Positions 27,333-39,800 of a stretch of DNA of 64,000 nt are shown here, piece by piece; positions within the stretch are counted from its first letter, which is position 1, and each line of letters begins with the position of its first letter. A model generated the notes under the pieces. That model saw only the letters and a list, made by a program, of their open reading frames with translations. It was not told where the DNA came from and did not search any database. The position numbers were made by a program, and so were the translations under genes. Origin of the DNA: Cytophagaceae bacterium (GTDB lineage: Bacteria; Bacteroidota; Bacteroidia; Cytophagales; UBA9547); contig JAIYAU010000030.1 in NCBI GenBank assembly GCA_027488865.1, forward strand, positions 62,001 through 126,000, given 5' to 3'.

Positions 27333-29738
27333 TTAGTTTCTCAAAGGCTTGCCTGTATTTAACATGTGTTGAATACGCTCCATGGTTTTCTTTTGTCCTG
27401 TAAGATGTAAAAACGTTTCTCTTTCTAAATCAAGGAGATACTGTTCTGAAACTAGGGTAGGTGAGGAAAGGTCACCACCACACATGATATAGCCTAATTT
27501 TTCCGAAATATATTTATCGTATTGAGAAATATATCCTCCAGAGTACATGGTGTTTGCACCAGCATAAACCATCCCAAGTCCTGATTTGCCAAGTACTTTG
27601 ATGTCTTTACGCATTTTAGGTTGGGTATATCCTTCTTCCGCCAAGGCGATAGCTTGTGCTTTTGCTTCTGTAATTTGTCGGTTTTTATTTAACACAACTA
27701 CATCTCCTTTTCTAAATATTCCAAGGTCAAACGCTTCTTGAGCAGAAGTGCTTACTTTTGCCATTCCAATGGTCAAAAATGCGTTTCTTAAGCTATTCAT
27801 CTGAATGTCACCTTCTTCAAAAGAGTCTGACATGCGTAAGGTAAATTCTTTTGTTCCTCCTCCAGCAGGAATAAGACCTACTCCAAATTCAACTAAACCT
27901 ATGTACGTTTCAGCAGCAGCTACGACCCTATCAGCATGAAGGGTAAGCTCGCAACCCCCTCCAAAAGTCATATTATGTGGAGCCACTACTACAGGTATTG
28001 ATGAATATCTGGCACGCATCATGGTGTTTTGAAAAGTTTTGATCATAAAATCAATTTCATCATACTCTTGCTCAATGGCATACATTAAGAGAATTGCTAA
28101 GTTTGCCCCAACAGAAAAATTGGTACCTTCATTGGCAATTACCAACCCTCTAAAATTTTGTTCAGCTAATGAAATTGATTTATTTATTCCTTCTACCACT
28201 TCACCACCTAGTGTATTCATTTTGGAATGAAACTCTAGATTCACAATACCGTCCCCAATATCTATTAAGCTGGCACCTGCATTTTTCCAAACTACTTTAT
28301 TTTCTCTTAAGTTATCAAGTAATATAAATTGTTCGGTTCCAGGAATTGTCTTAAAAGATTGAGATGGGATATCATAATATTTTTTATTACCATTTTCAAC
28401 TTTGTAAAATTTAGTATGGCCAGAATTTAGCATGACTTCTACCCATTCAGCGGGCTTTTTGCCCAAGCTGGTCATAATATCAATACCTTTTTTAACACCA
28501 ATCGCATCCCATATTTCGAAAGGTCCCATTTCCCAGCCAAAGCCAGCGCACATGGCTGCATCTATGCGATACAACTCATCAGAAATTTCAGGTATTCTAT
28601 TACTTACATATTGAAAAAGTGCTGAAAAGGTCTTTTTGTAAAATTCACCAGCTTTATCGGTGCCACTTACTAAAACTTTAAATCTATCCTTAAGATTATC
28701 AATTGTTTTGGTCGATTCTAAAGTTGAAAACTTAGTTTTAGTTTGTGATTTATAAGCTAACGTTTTCAGGTCTAGAGACAAGATTTCAGTCTCGCCATTT
28801 TCGTTTTTCGTTTTTTTATAAAAACCACTCCCAGTTTTGTCGCCATACATTTTTTTATCATCCATTTTGATAAGGATGTCTGGCAACTTAAATATTTCTC
28901 TATTTTCATCTTTTTCTAATGATTGATATAGGTTTTGAGCAACCTTGATCAATGTATCAAGTCCTACAACGTCACCTGTGCGAAAAGTTGCAGATTTAGG
29001 ATGTCCAATAATGGGTCCAGTAAGTTTATCGACCTCCTCAACCGATAAATCTAGCTCGAGCGCAGTATACAATGTATCCATTATACCAAAAATGCCGACT
29101 CTATTGGCAATAAAAGCTGGGGTGTCTTTGCAAAGTACTGTTTCCTTGCCCAAGAACAAGTCGCCATAATGCATTAGAAATGAAACAAGTTCGGGGTCAG
29201 TGTATGACGAAGGTACTATTTCAAGAAGTTTTAGATAACGAGGTGGATTAAAGAAGTGGGTAATTACAAAATTTCTTTTAAAGTCGTCACTTCTTCCTTC
29301 GGCCATGAGAGAAATAGGGATACCCGAAGTGTTGGATGACACGATGGTGCCTGCTTTTCTATATTTTTCAACATTTTCAAAAACAGATTTTTTTATTGCA
29401 AGGTTTTCCACTACCACCTCAATTACCCAATCTACCTGCGCTAGATCTGGTAAATTATCATCGAAATTTCCGGTGGTAATCTTAGTTGAAAAAGATTTTT
29501 TATATAACGGTGATGGATTTGAATTTATTGCAGCATTTAAAGCATCGTTCACAATTCGATTCCTCACGGCTTTACTTTCAAGGGTTAGTCCTTTTGCGGT
29601 TTCCTGCTGATTTGGTTCTTTAGGAACTATATCAAGCAGTAATACTTCCACACCAATGTTTGCAAAATGACACGCAATACGCGAACCCATTACACCTGAG
29701 CCTAGTACGGCTATTTTTTTTATTTTTCTGTTTTGCAT
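27333..29738 (-). CDS. fadN: 3-hydroxyacyl-CoA dehydrogenase / enoyl-CoA hydratase fusion (FadN type)
   Basis: 801 residues, catalysing the hydration and oxidation steps of beta-oxidation. The order is dehydrogenase first: NAD site AVLGSGVMGSRIACHFAN (13-30), catalytic region VITHFFNPPRYLKLLEIV, C-terminal dehydrogenase repeats to about residue 440, then a crotonase domain (about 490-700) with GANLAILL, GGGCELTLHADRV and EFGVGLIPAGGGTKEF. This order is as in B. subtilis FadN, opposite to E. coli FadB. Forms an operon with the thiolase. No acyl-CoA dehydrogenase gene follows within the unit. Confidence 0.92.
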   Translation of the reverse strand: MQNRKIKKIAVLGSGVMGSRIACHFANIGVEVLLLDIVPKEPNQQETAKGLTLESKAVRNRIVNDALNAAINSNPSPLYKKSFSTKITTGNFDDNLPDLAQVDWVIEVVVENLAIKKSVFENVEKYRKAGTIVSSNTSGIPISLMAEGRSDDFKRNFVITHFFNPPRYLKLLEIVPSSYTDPELVSFLMHYGDLFLGKETVLCKDTPAFIANRVGIFGIMDTLYTALELDLSVEEVDKLTGPIIGHPKSATFRTGDVVGLDTLIKVAQNLYQSLEKDENREIFKLPDILIKMDDKKMYGDKTGSGFYKKTKNENGETEILSLDLKTLAYKSQTKTKFSTLESTKTIDNLKDRFKVLVSGTDKAGEFYKKTFSALFQYVSNRIPEISDELYRIDAAMCAGFGWEMGPFEIWDAIGVKKGIDIMTSLGKKPAEWVEVMLNSGHTKFYKVENGNKKYYDIPSQSFKTIPGTEQFILLDNLRENKVVWKNAGASLIDIGDGIVNLEFHSKMNTLGGEVVEGINKSISLAEQNFRGLVIANEGTNFSVGANLAILLMYAIEQEYDEIDFMIKTFQNTMMRARYSSIPVVVAPHNMTFGGGCELTLHADRVVAAAETYIGLVEFGVGLIPAGGGTKEFTLRMSDSFEEGDIQMNSLRNAFLTIGMAKVSTSAQEAFDLGIFRKGDVVVLNKNRQITEAKAQAIALAEEGYTQPKMRKDIKVLGKSGLGMVYAGANTMYSGGYISQYDKYISEKLGYIMCGGDLSSPTLVSEQYLLDLERETFLHLTGQKKTMERIQHMLNTGKPLRN

Positions 29739-29916
29739 AATAAAAAATCCCTAAAGTTTCCCGTATTTGTTACGCAAATTGTAATTTTTAGTTGAAAATT
29801 GTTTTATATTACTCCAAATAAATGTAAAAACAGGTTGTGTTGAATTGTTCCTGTTTCTTTGATGATATTATCTTCTTGGTGCTTGAGAGAATTGCTTTAA
29901 AATAATAAATTTCAAT

Positions 29917-30381
29917 ATGGTGTTGAACCTTAAAAATTGGTTGAATGATAAGCTCATATCGCCAATTCAAATGCTTATTAAACAAGGGATTACCGCTAAT
30001 AAGTTAGCTTTAACTATCAGCTTAGGTATTTGTGTTGGCTTGTTTCCAATCATCGGTTGCACTACCATTATTTGCACCATTTTAGCCATTTATTTTAGAC
30101 TAAACATGGTGATCATTCAAGTAATTAATTATTTGATGTACCCCTTGCAGCTTATTACTATTGTTCCTTTTATACTATTGGGAAATGTAGTATTGGGTGT
30201 TGATAACCCTGTTGATTTTAGTAATTTCATCCACTTATTTAAAGAGGATTTGGTAAATACTCTAGTGTTGTTTAAGGAAGCTCTTATCGCGGCTTTGATA
30301 GGATGGTTAATTGCCATGCCCTTGTTTGGACTAATCACCTATGGCATGGCATACTTTTTCTTACAAAAATTAATTAAGTAA
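29917..30381 (+). CDS. DUF2062 membrane protein
   Basis: 154 residues with about three membrane helices. The region SLGICVGLFPIIGCTTIICT followed by INYLMYPLQ matches the DUF2062 (PF09835) signature of a small integral membrane protein of unknown function. Divergent from the beta-oxidation operon and convergent with the YfiR-like gene, 4 bp away. Cytoplasmic-membrane location is inferred from hydrophobicity. Confidence 0.8.
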   Translation: MVLNLKNWLNDKLISPIQMLIKQGITANKLALTISLGICVGLFPIIGCTTIICTILAIYFRLNMVIIQVINYLMYPLQLITIVPFILLGNVVLGVDNPVDFSNFIHLFKEDLVNTLVLFKEALIAALIGWLIAMPLFGLITYGMAYFFLQKLIK

Positions 30382-30385
30382 AGGT

Positions 30386-30904
30386 CTAATCAACTACTTT
30401 ACCAAGTTCTTTTAGTTTTGAGGCTATTTTAAGACCGTGGGCATTGTTGGCATTGTTACTTATTTCAAATTTAATCGAGCCTCCATCTTCAATAAAGTTA
30501 ATATCTGCACCTTTTTTAGCAGCACCAATCCATTCTGTAATTATTAATGTTTTGTTACTAGAAGCTTTGGCAGCAGCAGAAGCTAAAGATTTACTGGCAG
30601 TTTCGGACACAAACAAAATGTGACATGGTATTATTGAACTTTCATTTGAAAAGTTTTTAATCACTATTTTTTGTGCTCCAACAGTTTTTCCGGCCAATAC
30701 TTGAAGTTCTGTAGTAATGGGTGAGTCACCAAGCACACCTATTACAAAGTCGCCAGACTTTTTGTCGTCAGGCCATTGTACAAACTTGGTAAAATGGTTA
30801 ATAAATCCAACAAAAACCTTATACTTTGATGGGTCACTTCCGTAAGCAATCATTGTAATCCCTAATAATAGGATGGCCAAATAGTTTTTTAGATTTTTTT
30901 TCAT
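30386..30904 (-). CDS. YfiR-like periplasmic protein (DUF4154)
   Basis: 172 residues with a signal peptide (MKKNLKNYLAILLLGITMIA). The order YKVFVGFINHFTKFVQWP, FVIGVLGDSP, IIPCHILFVSE, TLIITEW, GADINFIEDGGSIKFEIS matches the YfiR/DUF4154 family, whose best-known member represses a diguanylate cyclase from the periplasm in Pseudomonas. No partner YfiN/YfiB gene is adjacent. Family solid, role uncertain. Confidence 0.8.
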   Translation of the reverse strand: MKKNLKNYLAILLLGITMIAYGSDPSKYKVFVGFINHFTKFVQWPDDKKSGDFVIGVLGDSPITTELQVLAGKTVGAQKIVIKNFSNESSIIPCHILFVSETASKSLASAAAKASSNKTLIITEWIGAAKKGADINFIEDGGSIKFEISNNANNAHGLKIASKLKELGKVVD

Positions 30905-31090
30905 TGGGAATCTAAATTCGATTGAAGAAATAGTTTGTATATCAAAACAAAAATAAAAGTGCTAAAAGAATAATAAAACTAATCTAACAGCTATAACGGT
31001 TAATCTGTTATTTGGTTTTATTAAACCGATAATTAATTCATTTTTATTAAAGTTTCATAGTTAAAATGGCAAATTGCGTGCCATATATTT

Positions 31091-31864
31091 TTACCTAGTT
31101 GTTTTAAAAAGCCTTTTTGCATTAATGGAGGTAATTTTTGCAATTTCATCAATGCCAATATCTTTAATTTGAGCTATTTGTGCAGCAATATTAGACAGAT
31201 AAGAAGGTTCGTTTCTTTTGCCTCGGTGTGGTACAGGACTTAAATATGGGCAGTCAGTTTCCAAAACCAGATGTTCTAGTGAAATATGAGTTAAGATTTC
31301 TTTTAATCCTGAATTTTTGTAAGTAACTGTGCCGCCAATTCCCAAATCAAAACCCAATTCTATTGCAACTTCTGCATCTTGTAACGACCCACTAAAACAA
31401 TGAAAGACACCCGTAAGGGTATTTGCTGGAAATTTTTTAATTATTTTAACTGTTTCATAAAATGCACTTCTGCTGTGTATAATAAGAGGTAGTGAATAGT
31501 TTAATGCCCAATTACATTGTGCCTCAAAGGCTATTTCTTGTTGCTTATAATATGTTTTGTCATGATATAAGTCAATACCTACTTCGCCAATGGCAACAAA
31601 TTTTCGCTTTTGTAGCCATTTTTCCATAATCTCTAGTTCTGAAACATAGTTTTCATCCACATAACTAGGGTGCAGACCAATCATAGGAACACATATGTCA
31701 GGGTATTTTTCTTCACACCTTAGCATAGGCTCAATTGAATGGCTATCAATATTAGGCATGTAAATTTTAGTTACATTATTTGCAATTGCTCTATGTATTA
31801 CCTGATCTCTATCATGGTCAAATTCATTATTATATAGATGTGCGTGGGTTTCTATGTAATGCAT
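31091..31864 (-). CDS. tatD: TatD family metal-dependent hydrolase
   Basis: Amidohydrolase-fold DNase/hydrolase, 257 residues. The metal ligands can be read: ETHAHLYNNEF near the start, AIGEVGIDLYHD, IIHSRSAFYET, GVFHCFSGS, and LVLETDCPYLSPVPHRGKRN. Last gene of the surface operon; it starts 5 bp after the glycosyltransferase, so cotranscription is likely though functional linkage need not follow. Confidence 0.92.
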   Translation of the reverse strand: MHYIETHAHLYNNEFDHDRDQVIHRAIANNVTKIYMPNIDSHSIEPMLRCEEKYPDICVPMIGLHPSYVDENYVSELEIMEKWLQKRKFVAIGEVGIDLYHDKTYYKQQEIAFEAQCNWALNYSLPLIIHSRSAFYETVKIIKKFPANTLTGVFHCFSGSLQDAEVAIELGFDLGIGGTVTYKNSGLKEILTHISLEHLVLETDCPYLSPVPHRGKRNEPSYLSNIAAQIAQIKDIGIDEIAKITSINAKRLFKTTR

Positions 31865-31868
31865 TTTC

Positions 31869-32843
31869 TTATAACTTGCTTTCTTGTAGCTTTAAATGAA
31901 GGTATAGTCTATATAAACGCCCTATTTTTATATTTTTACTACTTAGATAAAAAATACCTTTTTGTACAAATGAAGGAGTTTGAAGTTCGCTGAGTACAGA
32001 ATAGAATTTCTTACAAAGTTCTAAATTATTGGTAAAAAAAGCTAATTTGAAATGGTACGATATAAATTGAGATAGAGCTTTTTTTTCATTCAAATTTTTG
32101 CACAACTGCTGGGCTTTAACACTGATTATCAAGGTGCTTTCCAGTAATTTGTTTTGTTTTAAGTTATAAAATTGAGATGAAAGCGAACCTGGAACTATTC
32201 TTTTACCTACCGTGATTTTGTCTAAATAATAAAACTTATATTTTCTGGCAATGCGCATCCAAATGTCAAAATCTTCATAGGAAAGACGTTGGTCATAGCC
32301 GCCAAGTTCGATTAGAATATCTTTTTTGAACATCACCGTTGGAGAACAAATAAAATGACCCTGAAACAATCTCGTAAACACGTCTCCTTCTGGAACAATA
32401 ATAAGGGATTTTTCAAATCGATCTACCTTATAGTGATTATGAAGAAACTTGCCATTTATATCTATATAATAGCCATTGGAAAAAACTAAACCATAAGTAG
32501 CATCCAGTTCTTCAAATGCTGCAACTTGTACTTCAATTTTGTTTGGTAAAAGAATGTCATCAGCGGCTAAATCTATAATATACTTGCCATTAGCTATTTT
32601 TAATGCTTGGTTAAAGGAGGTGCAATTTCCTAGATTGACCCGATTACCTATAAACCTTAGGGTTGTATTTTTGGAAATTAATTGTTGAATGATTTCTACA
32701 GAATTATCTGTACTACAATCATCTACAATAATTAACTCAATAAATGGATAGGTCTGTTTGGTTACCGAATCAATAGCAGCCTCAACAAAAGCAGAATGGT
32801 TAAAACAAAGACAGATGACTGTAACTAATGGGGTTTCATTCAT
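31869..32843 (-). CDS. family 2 glycosyltransferase
   Basis: 324 residues with a GT-A fold. The nucleotide-sugar site is LIIVDDCSTDNS, the DxD-equivalent ligand is in DLAADDILLP, and YEDFDIWMRIARKY is the expected acceptor-side motif of inverting GT2 enzymes. It lies between PorP/SprF (12 bp) and tatD (5 bp). A role in surface glycan or in glycosylation of secreted T9SS cargo is an inference from position only. Confidence 0.88.
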   Translation of the reverse strand: MNETPLVTVICLCFNHSAFVEAAIDSVTKQTYPFIELIIVDDCSTDNSVEIIQQLISKNTTLRFIGNRVNLGNCTSFNQALKIANGKYIIDLAADDILLPNKIEVQVAAFEELDATYGLVFSNGYYIDINGKFLHNHYKVDRFEKSLIIVPEGDVFTRLFQGHFICSPTVMFKKDILIELGGYDQRLSYEDFDIWMRIARKYKFYYLDKITVGKRIVPGSLSSQFYNLKQNKLLESTLIISVKAQQLCKNLNEKKALSQFISYHFKLAFFTNNLELCKKFYSVLSELQTPSFVQKGIFYLSSKNIKIGRLYRLYLHLKLQESKL

Positions 32844-32855
32844 CTGTTAGTTGTT

Positions 32856-33773
32856 CTATTTTTTAAAAAGATTATCTAAGGCAAATCTTAAGTTAATTTC
32901 GTGACTGGAAAGAATGGTTGGAGAGGCTTTGTCGTAACCAAATTGGTAGGCATAGGCTAGTCTTACACGCGAACTAACAAAAGCGCCTGCCATAAAAGCC
33001 AGTTGCTTGTTAGAAATGTATGTAACACCAGTCCAGAAATAATCAGTAATTTCAAGTTGAACTGTAGCATCTACCCTGGTGTTATATAGTGGATTAGAAT
33101 AGATGATAAAAGAAGGTAAAAGCCTGTATGTTTCATTTAGTTTAACTCTACCACCAGCATAACCTACATAATTTCTACTTCTATTAGCGAATGATTTGTT
33201 CTTGTCGTTAGCTAAAACTCCTTCTCCGCTTACAAATAAATCAGATGAGGCTAAGCCTATATACAAATCAGATGAATAAAGTTGAAAACCAGTTCCAATT
33301 TTTAGGAAATTTGAATTGTTATTTAAGGCATTGGCGAAAGGATCATTTGCGTCCCATACCCTTGAAAGATTGTCAGTGCTTGTGACATTACTTACCATTC
33401 CGCCTCTTAGCCCCATACCTAGTTTAAATTTTCTGCTTATGGGCAACAAATAGCTGTAAGAAAGTGAAAATTCAGTATTTTTTGTTATCGAAAATCGAAA
33501 ATGTTCAAAATTGGCACCAACAGCCATTCGCTGTTTGGCTGTACGTAAATCGCCCCATGCCGCATAGGTTTTAGGAGAGCCTTCCACATCAACCCACTGA
33601 AATCTGCTTAAAATACCCACATTTAATGCAGATATTCCTGTTCCTACTGCTCCAGGATTAATATATTGTCTGTTAAACATATACTGGTTAATCTTATTAA
33701 GTTCTTGTGCTTGGCTAGTTAAACAAAGTACAAGAATCAGATTAATTAATAAAATCAAATTTGTTTTTATCAT
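32856..33773 (-). CDS. PorP/SprF family T9SS outer-membrane protein
   Basis: 305 residues with a signal peptide (ending SQAQ) and a beta-barrel-like body. The opening INQYMFNRQYINPGAVGTG is the hallmark of PorP/SprF proteins, and the end HEINLRFALDNLFKK is typical. SprF-like proteins help deliver or anchor type B cargo to the cell surface through the T9SS; its cognate is most likely the 2049-residue adhesin encoded directly upstream (49 bp). Family-based role, supported by pairing. Confidence 0.92.
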   Translation of the reverse strand: MIKTNLILLINLILVLCLTSQAQELNKINQYMFNRQYINPGAVGTGISALNVGILSRFQWVDVEGSPKTYAAWGDLRTAKQRMAVGANFEHFRFSITKNTEFSLSYSYLLPISRKFKLGMGLRGGMVSNVTSTDNLSRVWDANDPFANALNNNSNFLKIGTGFQLYSSDLYIGLASSDLFVSGEGVLANDKNKSFANRSRNYVGYAGGRVKLNETYRLLPSFIIYSNPLYNTRVDATVQLEITDYFWTGVTYISNKQLAFMAGAFVSSRVRLAYAYQFGYDKASPTILSSHEINLRFALDNLFKK

Positions 33774-33822
33774 GATTCTGTATTAAATATCTATTCACTA
33801 ATAAAAGTATGTATTGGAAATG

Positions 33823-36800
33823 TTAGAAGTTAACTACAAAAAAACCTTTGATAGTTAAGCTTCCATTTTCAAATACATAATAGTAGGTGCCCTTTTTTAA
33901 ATCACTTTTTTGAATGTCGTTTGGCCAATTATTCTCGTAATTATCTTGACCAAAAATGAGGTTGCCCCAAGGATCTGTAATATATAATTTATTAGAGGTT
34001 TTTTTACTAATCCCTCTTATTACAAATTGATCGTTTAGTCCATCATCATTTGGAGAAATAAACTGTGGTGCTTCAAGTTTATCAGGTGTTTTTATTTGAA
34101 TGAGATAGTCCTCCATTTCGCCTGTTTCACCTGGCGCAGGACAAGATTCTTGGGCACTAAAGGCTCCAGAATTTCTACAACGTACACGTAATCTTCTTGG
34201 ACCTTCATTTGATGGATTATTCACAATTAATAAGTTTTTTAAATCAATAAGTGTATCTGTCTCAAAGCCAGCACTTAAAAATTCTCCTCCATCACCAAAA
34301 TCACCGTTATTGTTATAATCAATCCATAACCCCACAAAAGTACCAGTAGGAGGGGCATTCGCAATAATTGCTTGGGCATTATAGTTACTTCCTAAGAAAT
34401 AGTCGCCAGTAAGGTTAGTCGCAGTAAAATCTTGATAACCATTTTCTCCACATGCGTTACTGTTGTACACCAAGGAACCAAATCTAAAAGAATTAATAAA
34501 GCTACCAGAACAAGCGATATAGGTATCGTTAACAATGGCTGCTTCGTCGCAGGTAGTTGGAGCCAGATTATCAGCTAATTTGTTTTCTTTATTTACTATT
34601 ATGTTTATGGTAATGGTATCAAAGGGGCTCCCTTGATTATTTATATAACAAATAAGTTTTCCTGATTTACTACCATTGTTATAAATGAGATTAATGCCAT
34701 TGTTAATATTAATTGGTAAAATCAATGTGCTATCACCTGTATAGACCCAACGATAAGAAAAACCTGGAATTGCAGGTTGTAGGGAGTAAATTTCACTGCT
34801 ATTTTCTTGTACTTCTTTCCTGCCAATAATATTTAATTGCGCAGGGAAAATAGTAATATTAAAAGTTTTATTAATTGTACAAATACCATCCGAGGCGGTA
34901 AAAGTAGGATTATTTAACCCAGCGGATTTTGGGGTTCCACTTATTATATTTTGTGATAAACTCAATCCTTTGGGTAAACTATCTACGGTTAGTAAAGTTG
35001 ACAACGGTTTGATAAATCCATCTAATGAGATTGGATTGGATTGAATATAATTCTCATTAACTTCTCCAGTAGGCAATGAGTTTGTTGTAATTGCCGCCTT
35101 ATTGCAATTATATACTATAAACTTATAGTTTTTAGTGCCCAAGCAAGCGCCGTTAGTTGCTAATACTGATAGATTAAATGTGTCAGCCTCCAAAGGATTT
35201 CCCGAAATTATTCCTGTAATGGTGTCTAAGTTTATTCCAATTGGTAATCTTCCTTCAATTATTTTCCACCTAACAGTACCAGAAAGCCCAGTGGTAGTTA
35301 ATGTTTGTGTCAATGTTTTCCCAATCACACCATTATTTAGTTGAGTTGGCAAAACTGAGACAATTGCTGCATTGTTACAGTTTACAGAAAATACATAAGA
35401 TTTCTTGGCCGAACATAAGCCGCTGGTTGCATCTATAGTTACTGCAAATGTACCAGTTTGACTCGGTTGACCGCTTATGATACCTGATGATTGATTAAAA
35501 TTAAGACCTATTGGTAAGTTACCATTAAGGTTCCAAATAGGGTTTATCAATCCAGTTTGAATAATTGGCTGGTTATAGTTTTGGCCTTCTATTCCATCAA
35601 ATAAAGAATCTGTTAAAATAGCGACTCCATTACAGGCAGCACTAAATGAATATTGTTTTGAAGCACCACAACCATCTGAATCTTTTACTTCTATTGTGAT
35701 ATTTTGATTACTTACCACGTCAGGCGTGCCACTTAAAATTCCTAAGGTCGAATCAATTTTTAACCAATTTGGAAAGGCTCCTACTAAAGACCACTTTACG
35801 TCGCTTAACAACCTGGTTTGTACTAGAACCTGTGAATAAGGTTGATTTTGAATAGCTTGTTTTAATGCGATGGGAGAGATGACAACATCCTCTGGACATT
35901 GGACACGAAGCGTGTAGGATTTAATGGCAGGGCATTTGCTAACATTACTAGTAATCATAATGCTAAATTCAAATATTCCAGTTTCTAATGGTGTTCCACT
36001 TATAAGTCCATTACTAGATAAATTCAACCCATTAGGCAAAGTGCCAGAAAACAAATTATAAAAAACACCGCCGGTAAGCTTATCTTGTGACACTTGTTTT
36101 GTGTACGGAACCCATTTTTTAGCATCTAATAAAGAATCGGGCTTTATAGTAGCATCACTTTGACAATAGATGATTAACTCATAAGATTGTTGAGCTTCAC
36201 AGACACTATTAATTTGTTTTGCTGCTATGGTAAAATTGAAGGTATCAGCTCTTGTAGGAACTCCAGTAATTTTACCAGTGAAGGTGCCAAGCGTTAAGCC
36301 AGTTGGAAAACTCCCAGACTCAATCACCCAGATGGGATTTGAGATTTGTGATACGTTAAAATTAAGGTCATAAGGAGTTTTTACGATGCCAAATGGAACC
36401 GAAATTGGAGAAATTTTTGGGGAATTAATTTCTACTTCATTTCCAATTATTTTACCAGCTATTACAAAGACGCTACCATTACAGTCACGAACTAAACTTC
36501 CCTCATTTATTAGATTTCTTTCAAGTACCAGCTCATTGCCTGCTGGTAGAAACAATGTATCACCTGTATTTATGGTTAAATCGATGGCAGGTAAAAGACC
36601 AAATATAGTATAGTTGGCGTCGATTTGTGCATGTTTTAGATTAGAGGGTAATCCTTTGGACCAACTAGTTCCGTTCCATACTGTTGTAATGGTATCTGCA
36701 GAAAGGAAGGCAAGGTTTGATTCTATTGAGTTACATTCATTACTTATTATTACGCGGTAGTTTCGGTTGGAGGAGTTTTCATTTAGCAAAACAAAAAGTG

Positions 36801-39800
36801 AATCGGTAGCAGTACCATTAAATGTTTGATTATTGAATAGATTTGAAAAGGTGTTTGGAGAAACTTCTTGTTGCCATTGATATCTTGCAAATTTACCTTC
36901 GGCTTTAGCTGTTAAAATTGTATCAAAGCCGAATACTCCTTTAATATTGGTGGGTTGAGAAATTACACTTACGGGTTCTTCGACGGTAACTAAAACTTGA
37001 GCAGAATTAACACAACCATTAATGTCTATACCAGTTACCAAGTAGCTGGTATTGGTAGGCGGAGATACAATAATTTGGTTCGAAATCGATGTGGTAGTCC
37101 ATAGATATTCTGATGCTCCCGAGGCAAACAATGTAGTGCTACTTCCATTACATATAACCGTATCACCCGTGATTGATACATCTGGCAATTGGTTTACCAA
37201 TATATTTTTAGTGATTGAATTTTTACAACCAATCAGATCCAATACTTCAAGTTGTACGGTGGTATCAGTTTTAGGATTAATTTCGATACTACTACCGATT
37301 TGACCATTTCCCCAGTTGTATGATGAACCACCGCTTCCTTCAAGTTTAATCATTTGTCCTGCACAGAGTTGATTATTACCTTGGATGCTTGCAACAGGGA
37401 TTGAGTTTACGATAAGTTTTACTTCTTTAGTTATAGCTGCTGGACTACAGTTATTTTTTATCACGCATCTGTAAGTTAGTCCATTAGGGTTAGCCTTTTG
37501 ATTTCTTAGGATCAAAGAATCGGTTTTAGTTCCGCCATAGGTGGCGTCGTCAGCTAAATCGATGAAGTTGGAACCTTCAACAAGTTGCCATTGAAAATTC
37601 AAGGCGGCACCAGTAACACGTGTTTTTAAAAATCCAACACTACCTTCACATATTGTCGTCGTTGAAGGTTCTTCTAAAATTGTGGGTACTGAATTTACAG
37701 ATAATGAAGCACTTGCTGAAGTATCTGTTCCACAGGAATTTGATAATAAAACCCTATACTTATAATTATTTGTTGTAATTAATGTATTTGATACTTCAAG
37801 CGCTGGTTTTAATACATTATTATAAACTCCTCCATCGGAAAGGTTAACAAACCCATTACCAGCGTCCTGTTGCCATTGATAATTACCAGCATCTGTTGAG
37901 ATTACTGAAAAAGTAACAGCCTTACCCTCGCAAACACTAATGTCTTTGGGCTGTACTGATATGTTAGGGGCATTTCCTATCTTAACAATGGATGCAGTTG
38001 TGGATAATTTGCTATTACATTGATTAAAAACTAGACATTTATATTGATTACCTTGAAATGAAAGAGGAATATTTGATATGGTTAATGTGTCGTTGTTAAC
38101 TCCCTTATAATTGGTGGTTTCTTTTAAGGGTATAAAACTATCAGCAGTTTGATCGAAAATAAGCCACAAAAATTGGTCATTTGGGTTGTTTGACTTAACA
38201 AATAATTTTTGCTGGCCACCAAGGCATGCTTCGTTGATAGACAAAGGCTCCGAGATAATTTTCGGAGTAATTGTATCAAAGAGTACAATTACCTCATTGG
38301 AGAATGGAGTGGAACCACATCCTGAAAAAATTTCAGCGCGAATTACAAGGTTCTCGAATTCAGGAACTGAAGGAATAATTAGTTTGTTACCAAAAGCACC
38401 CACTTCTATATTGTTGAATATACCTTCCTCGTTTTTATAAAACCAACCAACCTTAGAATTTATTGGCGTAAAGTTCACTTCATATCTTATGGTATCTCCT
38501 AAGCAAAAATTCTGTTGTAGCGGTTGAGAAGTAATGACAGCCGGTACTTGATTTACTATCAAAATATGTATTTGGGAGGTATCACTTCCACAGGCACTTT
38601 CAGCAATTGCCCTATACTTTGATCCACTTGAGGTAATAGTAACATTATCGAGCAACAGCGTTGAATCATTTGCATTGGGAATATCAATAAAAACACCTGC
38701 GTTTTCGACTTGCCATCTAAAAATAAAAGGATTTGGTTGAAAAATAGGCGGGTAAATGATGGCAGATCCTCCGATGCAAGCAGCAACGATGGTATCCTTT
38801 GACTCATCAAATTCAGGTTTAAAACAACTAATGCCTTCTCCAGCAATATCAAATGTATAGAATTGATCACATGCAGAAGTGGAAAAGCCAAATTGAGTAG
38901 TTCTTGCACCTCCTGCCGTTGGGGTAAATATTACAGTAACCTCTAGTGAGTCATTAGGGTCAATTGAGGTAGGGATAAATCCACTCACTGAAAAATCATT
39001 TTCGTTTCCTTCGAAACCAAAACCTTTTACCAATAAAGTCGTACCGCCTGTATTAAATAATTTAAAGGTTCGGGAAATGGGTTTGCCAATGCTAGTGGTA
39101 CCCAAAAAGGTACCATTGTCTGGTTGAATTGATGTAGACTGGTGGAGTATTATATTCTTATTCCCTTTAACTATAAGTGAAGGAGGGATTACCGGACTAC
39201 AACTTCCTAACTCAATGGGACCACAAACAAAATTAGACGTAGGACCACATAGTTTCATTTGACTTATTCTTGCCTGTTTTCCTCTTACAAAATCAATTGA
39301 TAGGGGAATTTGTTCAGTATTTGATCCTTCTGGTAACCCTTGATTAAATTTATAATAACCAACCAAGCTTAATGGTGCTTCATTAGCTATAGTATCGCCA
39401 TAAAAGGTAAGAATCTCCTCACCCGTTCTTGCAACATTCCAAATTCTAAGCTCATCCAAAGCACCTTTAAAGAAAAAAGAGTTTAAAGTAAAACCACCTC
39501 CAATATATGCTTCATTGGTGTTAATAGCCGGGGGACTAGCGTACGTACCAGTTTCTGTAACTTCTGCAATAATTCCATTAACGTACATTTTATAATTATT
39601 ACCATCCCCACTTACTGCTACATGGGTCCACTCATTGGCGATTAGGTTAGAATCTAGATTACACTTCAATACACCATCAATCCATAATTGTAGTTGGCCA
39701 TCCTTAGTCAACATGAAATCATAACCTTGCTTGCCAAAATTATCAGATATTTTCCCAAAAATACGCTGAAACTCATTTCCATCCTTCTCAGGCCTAATCC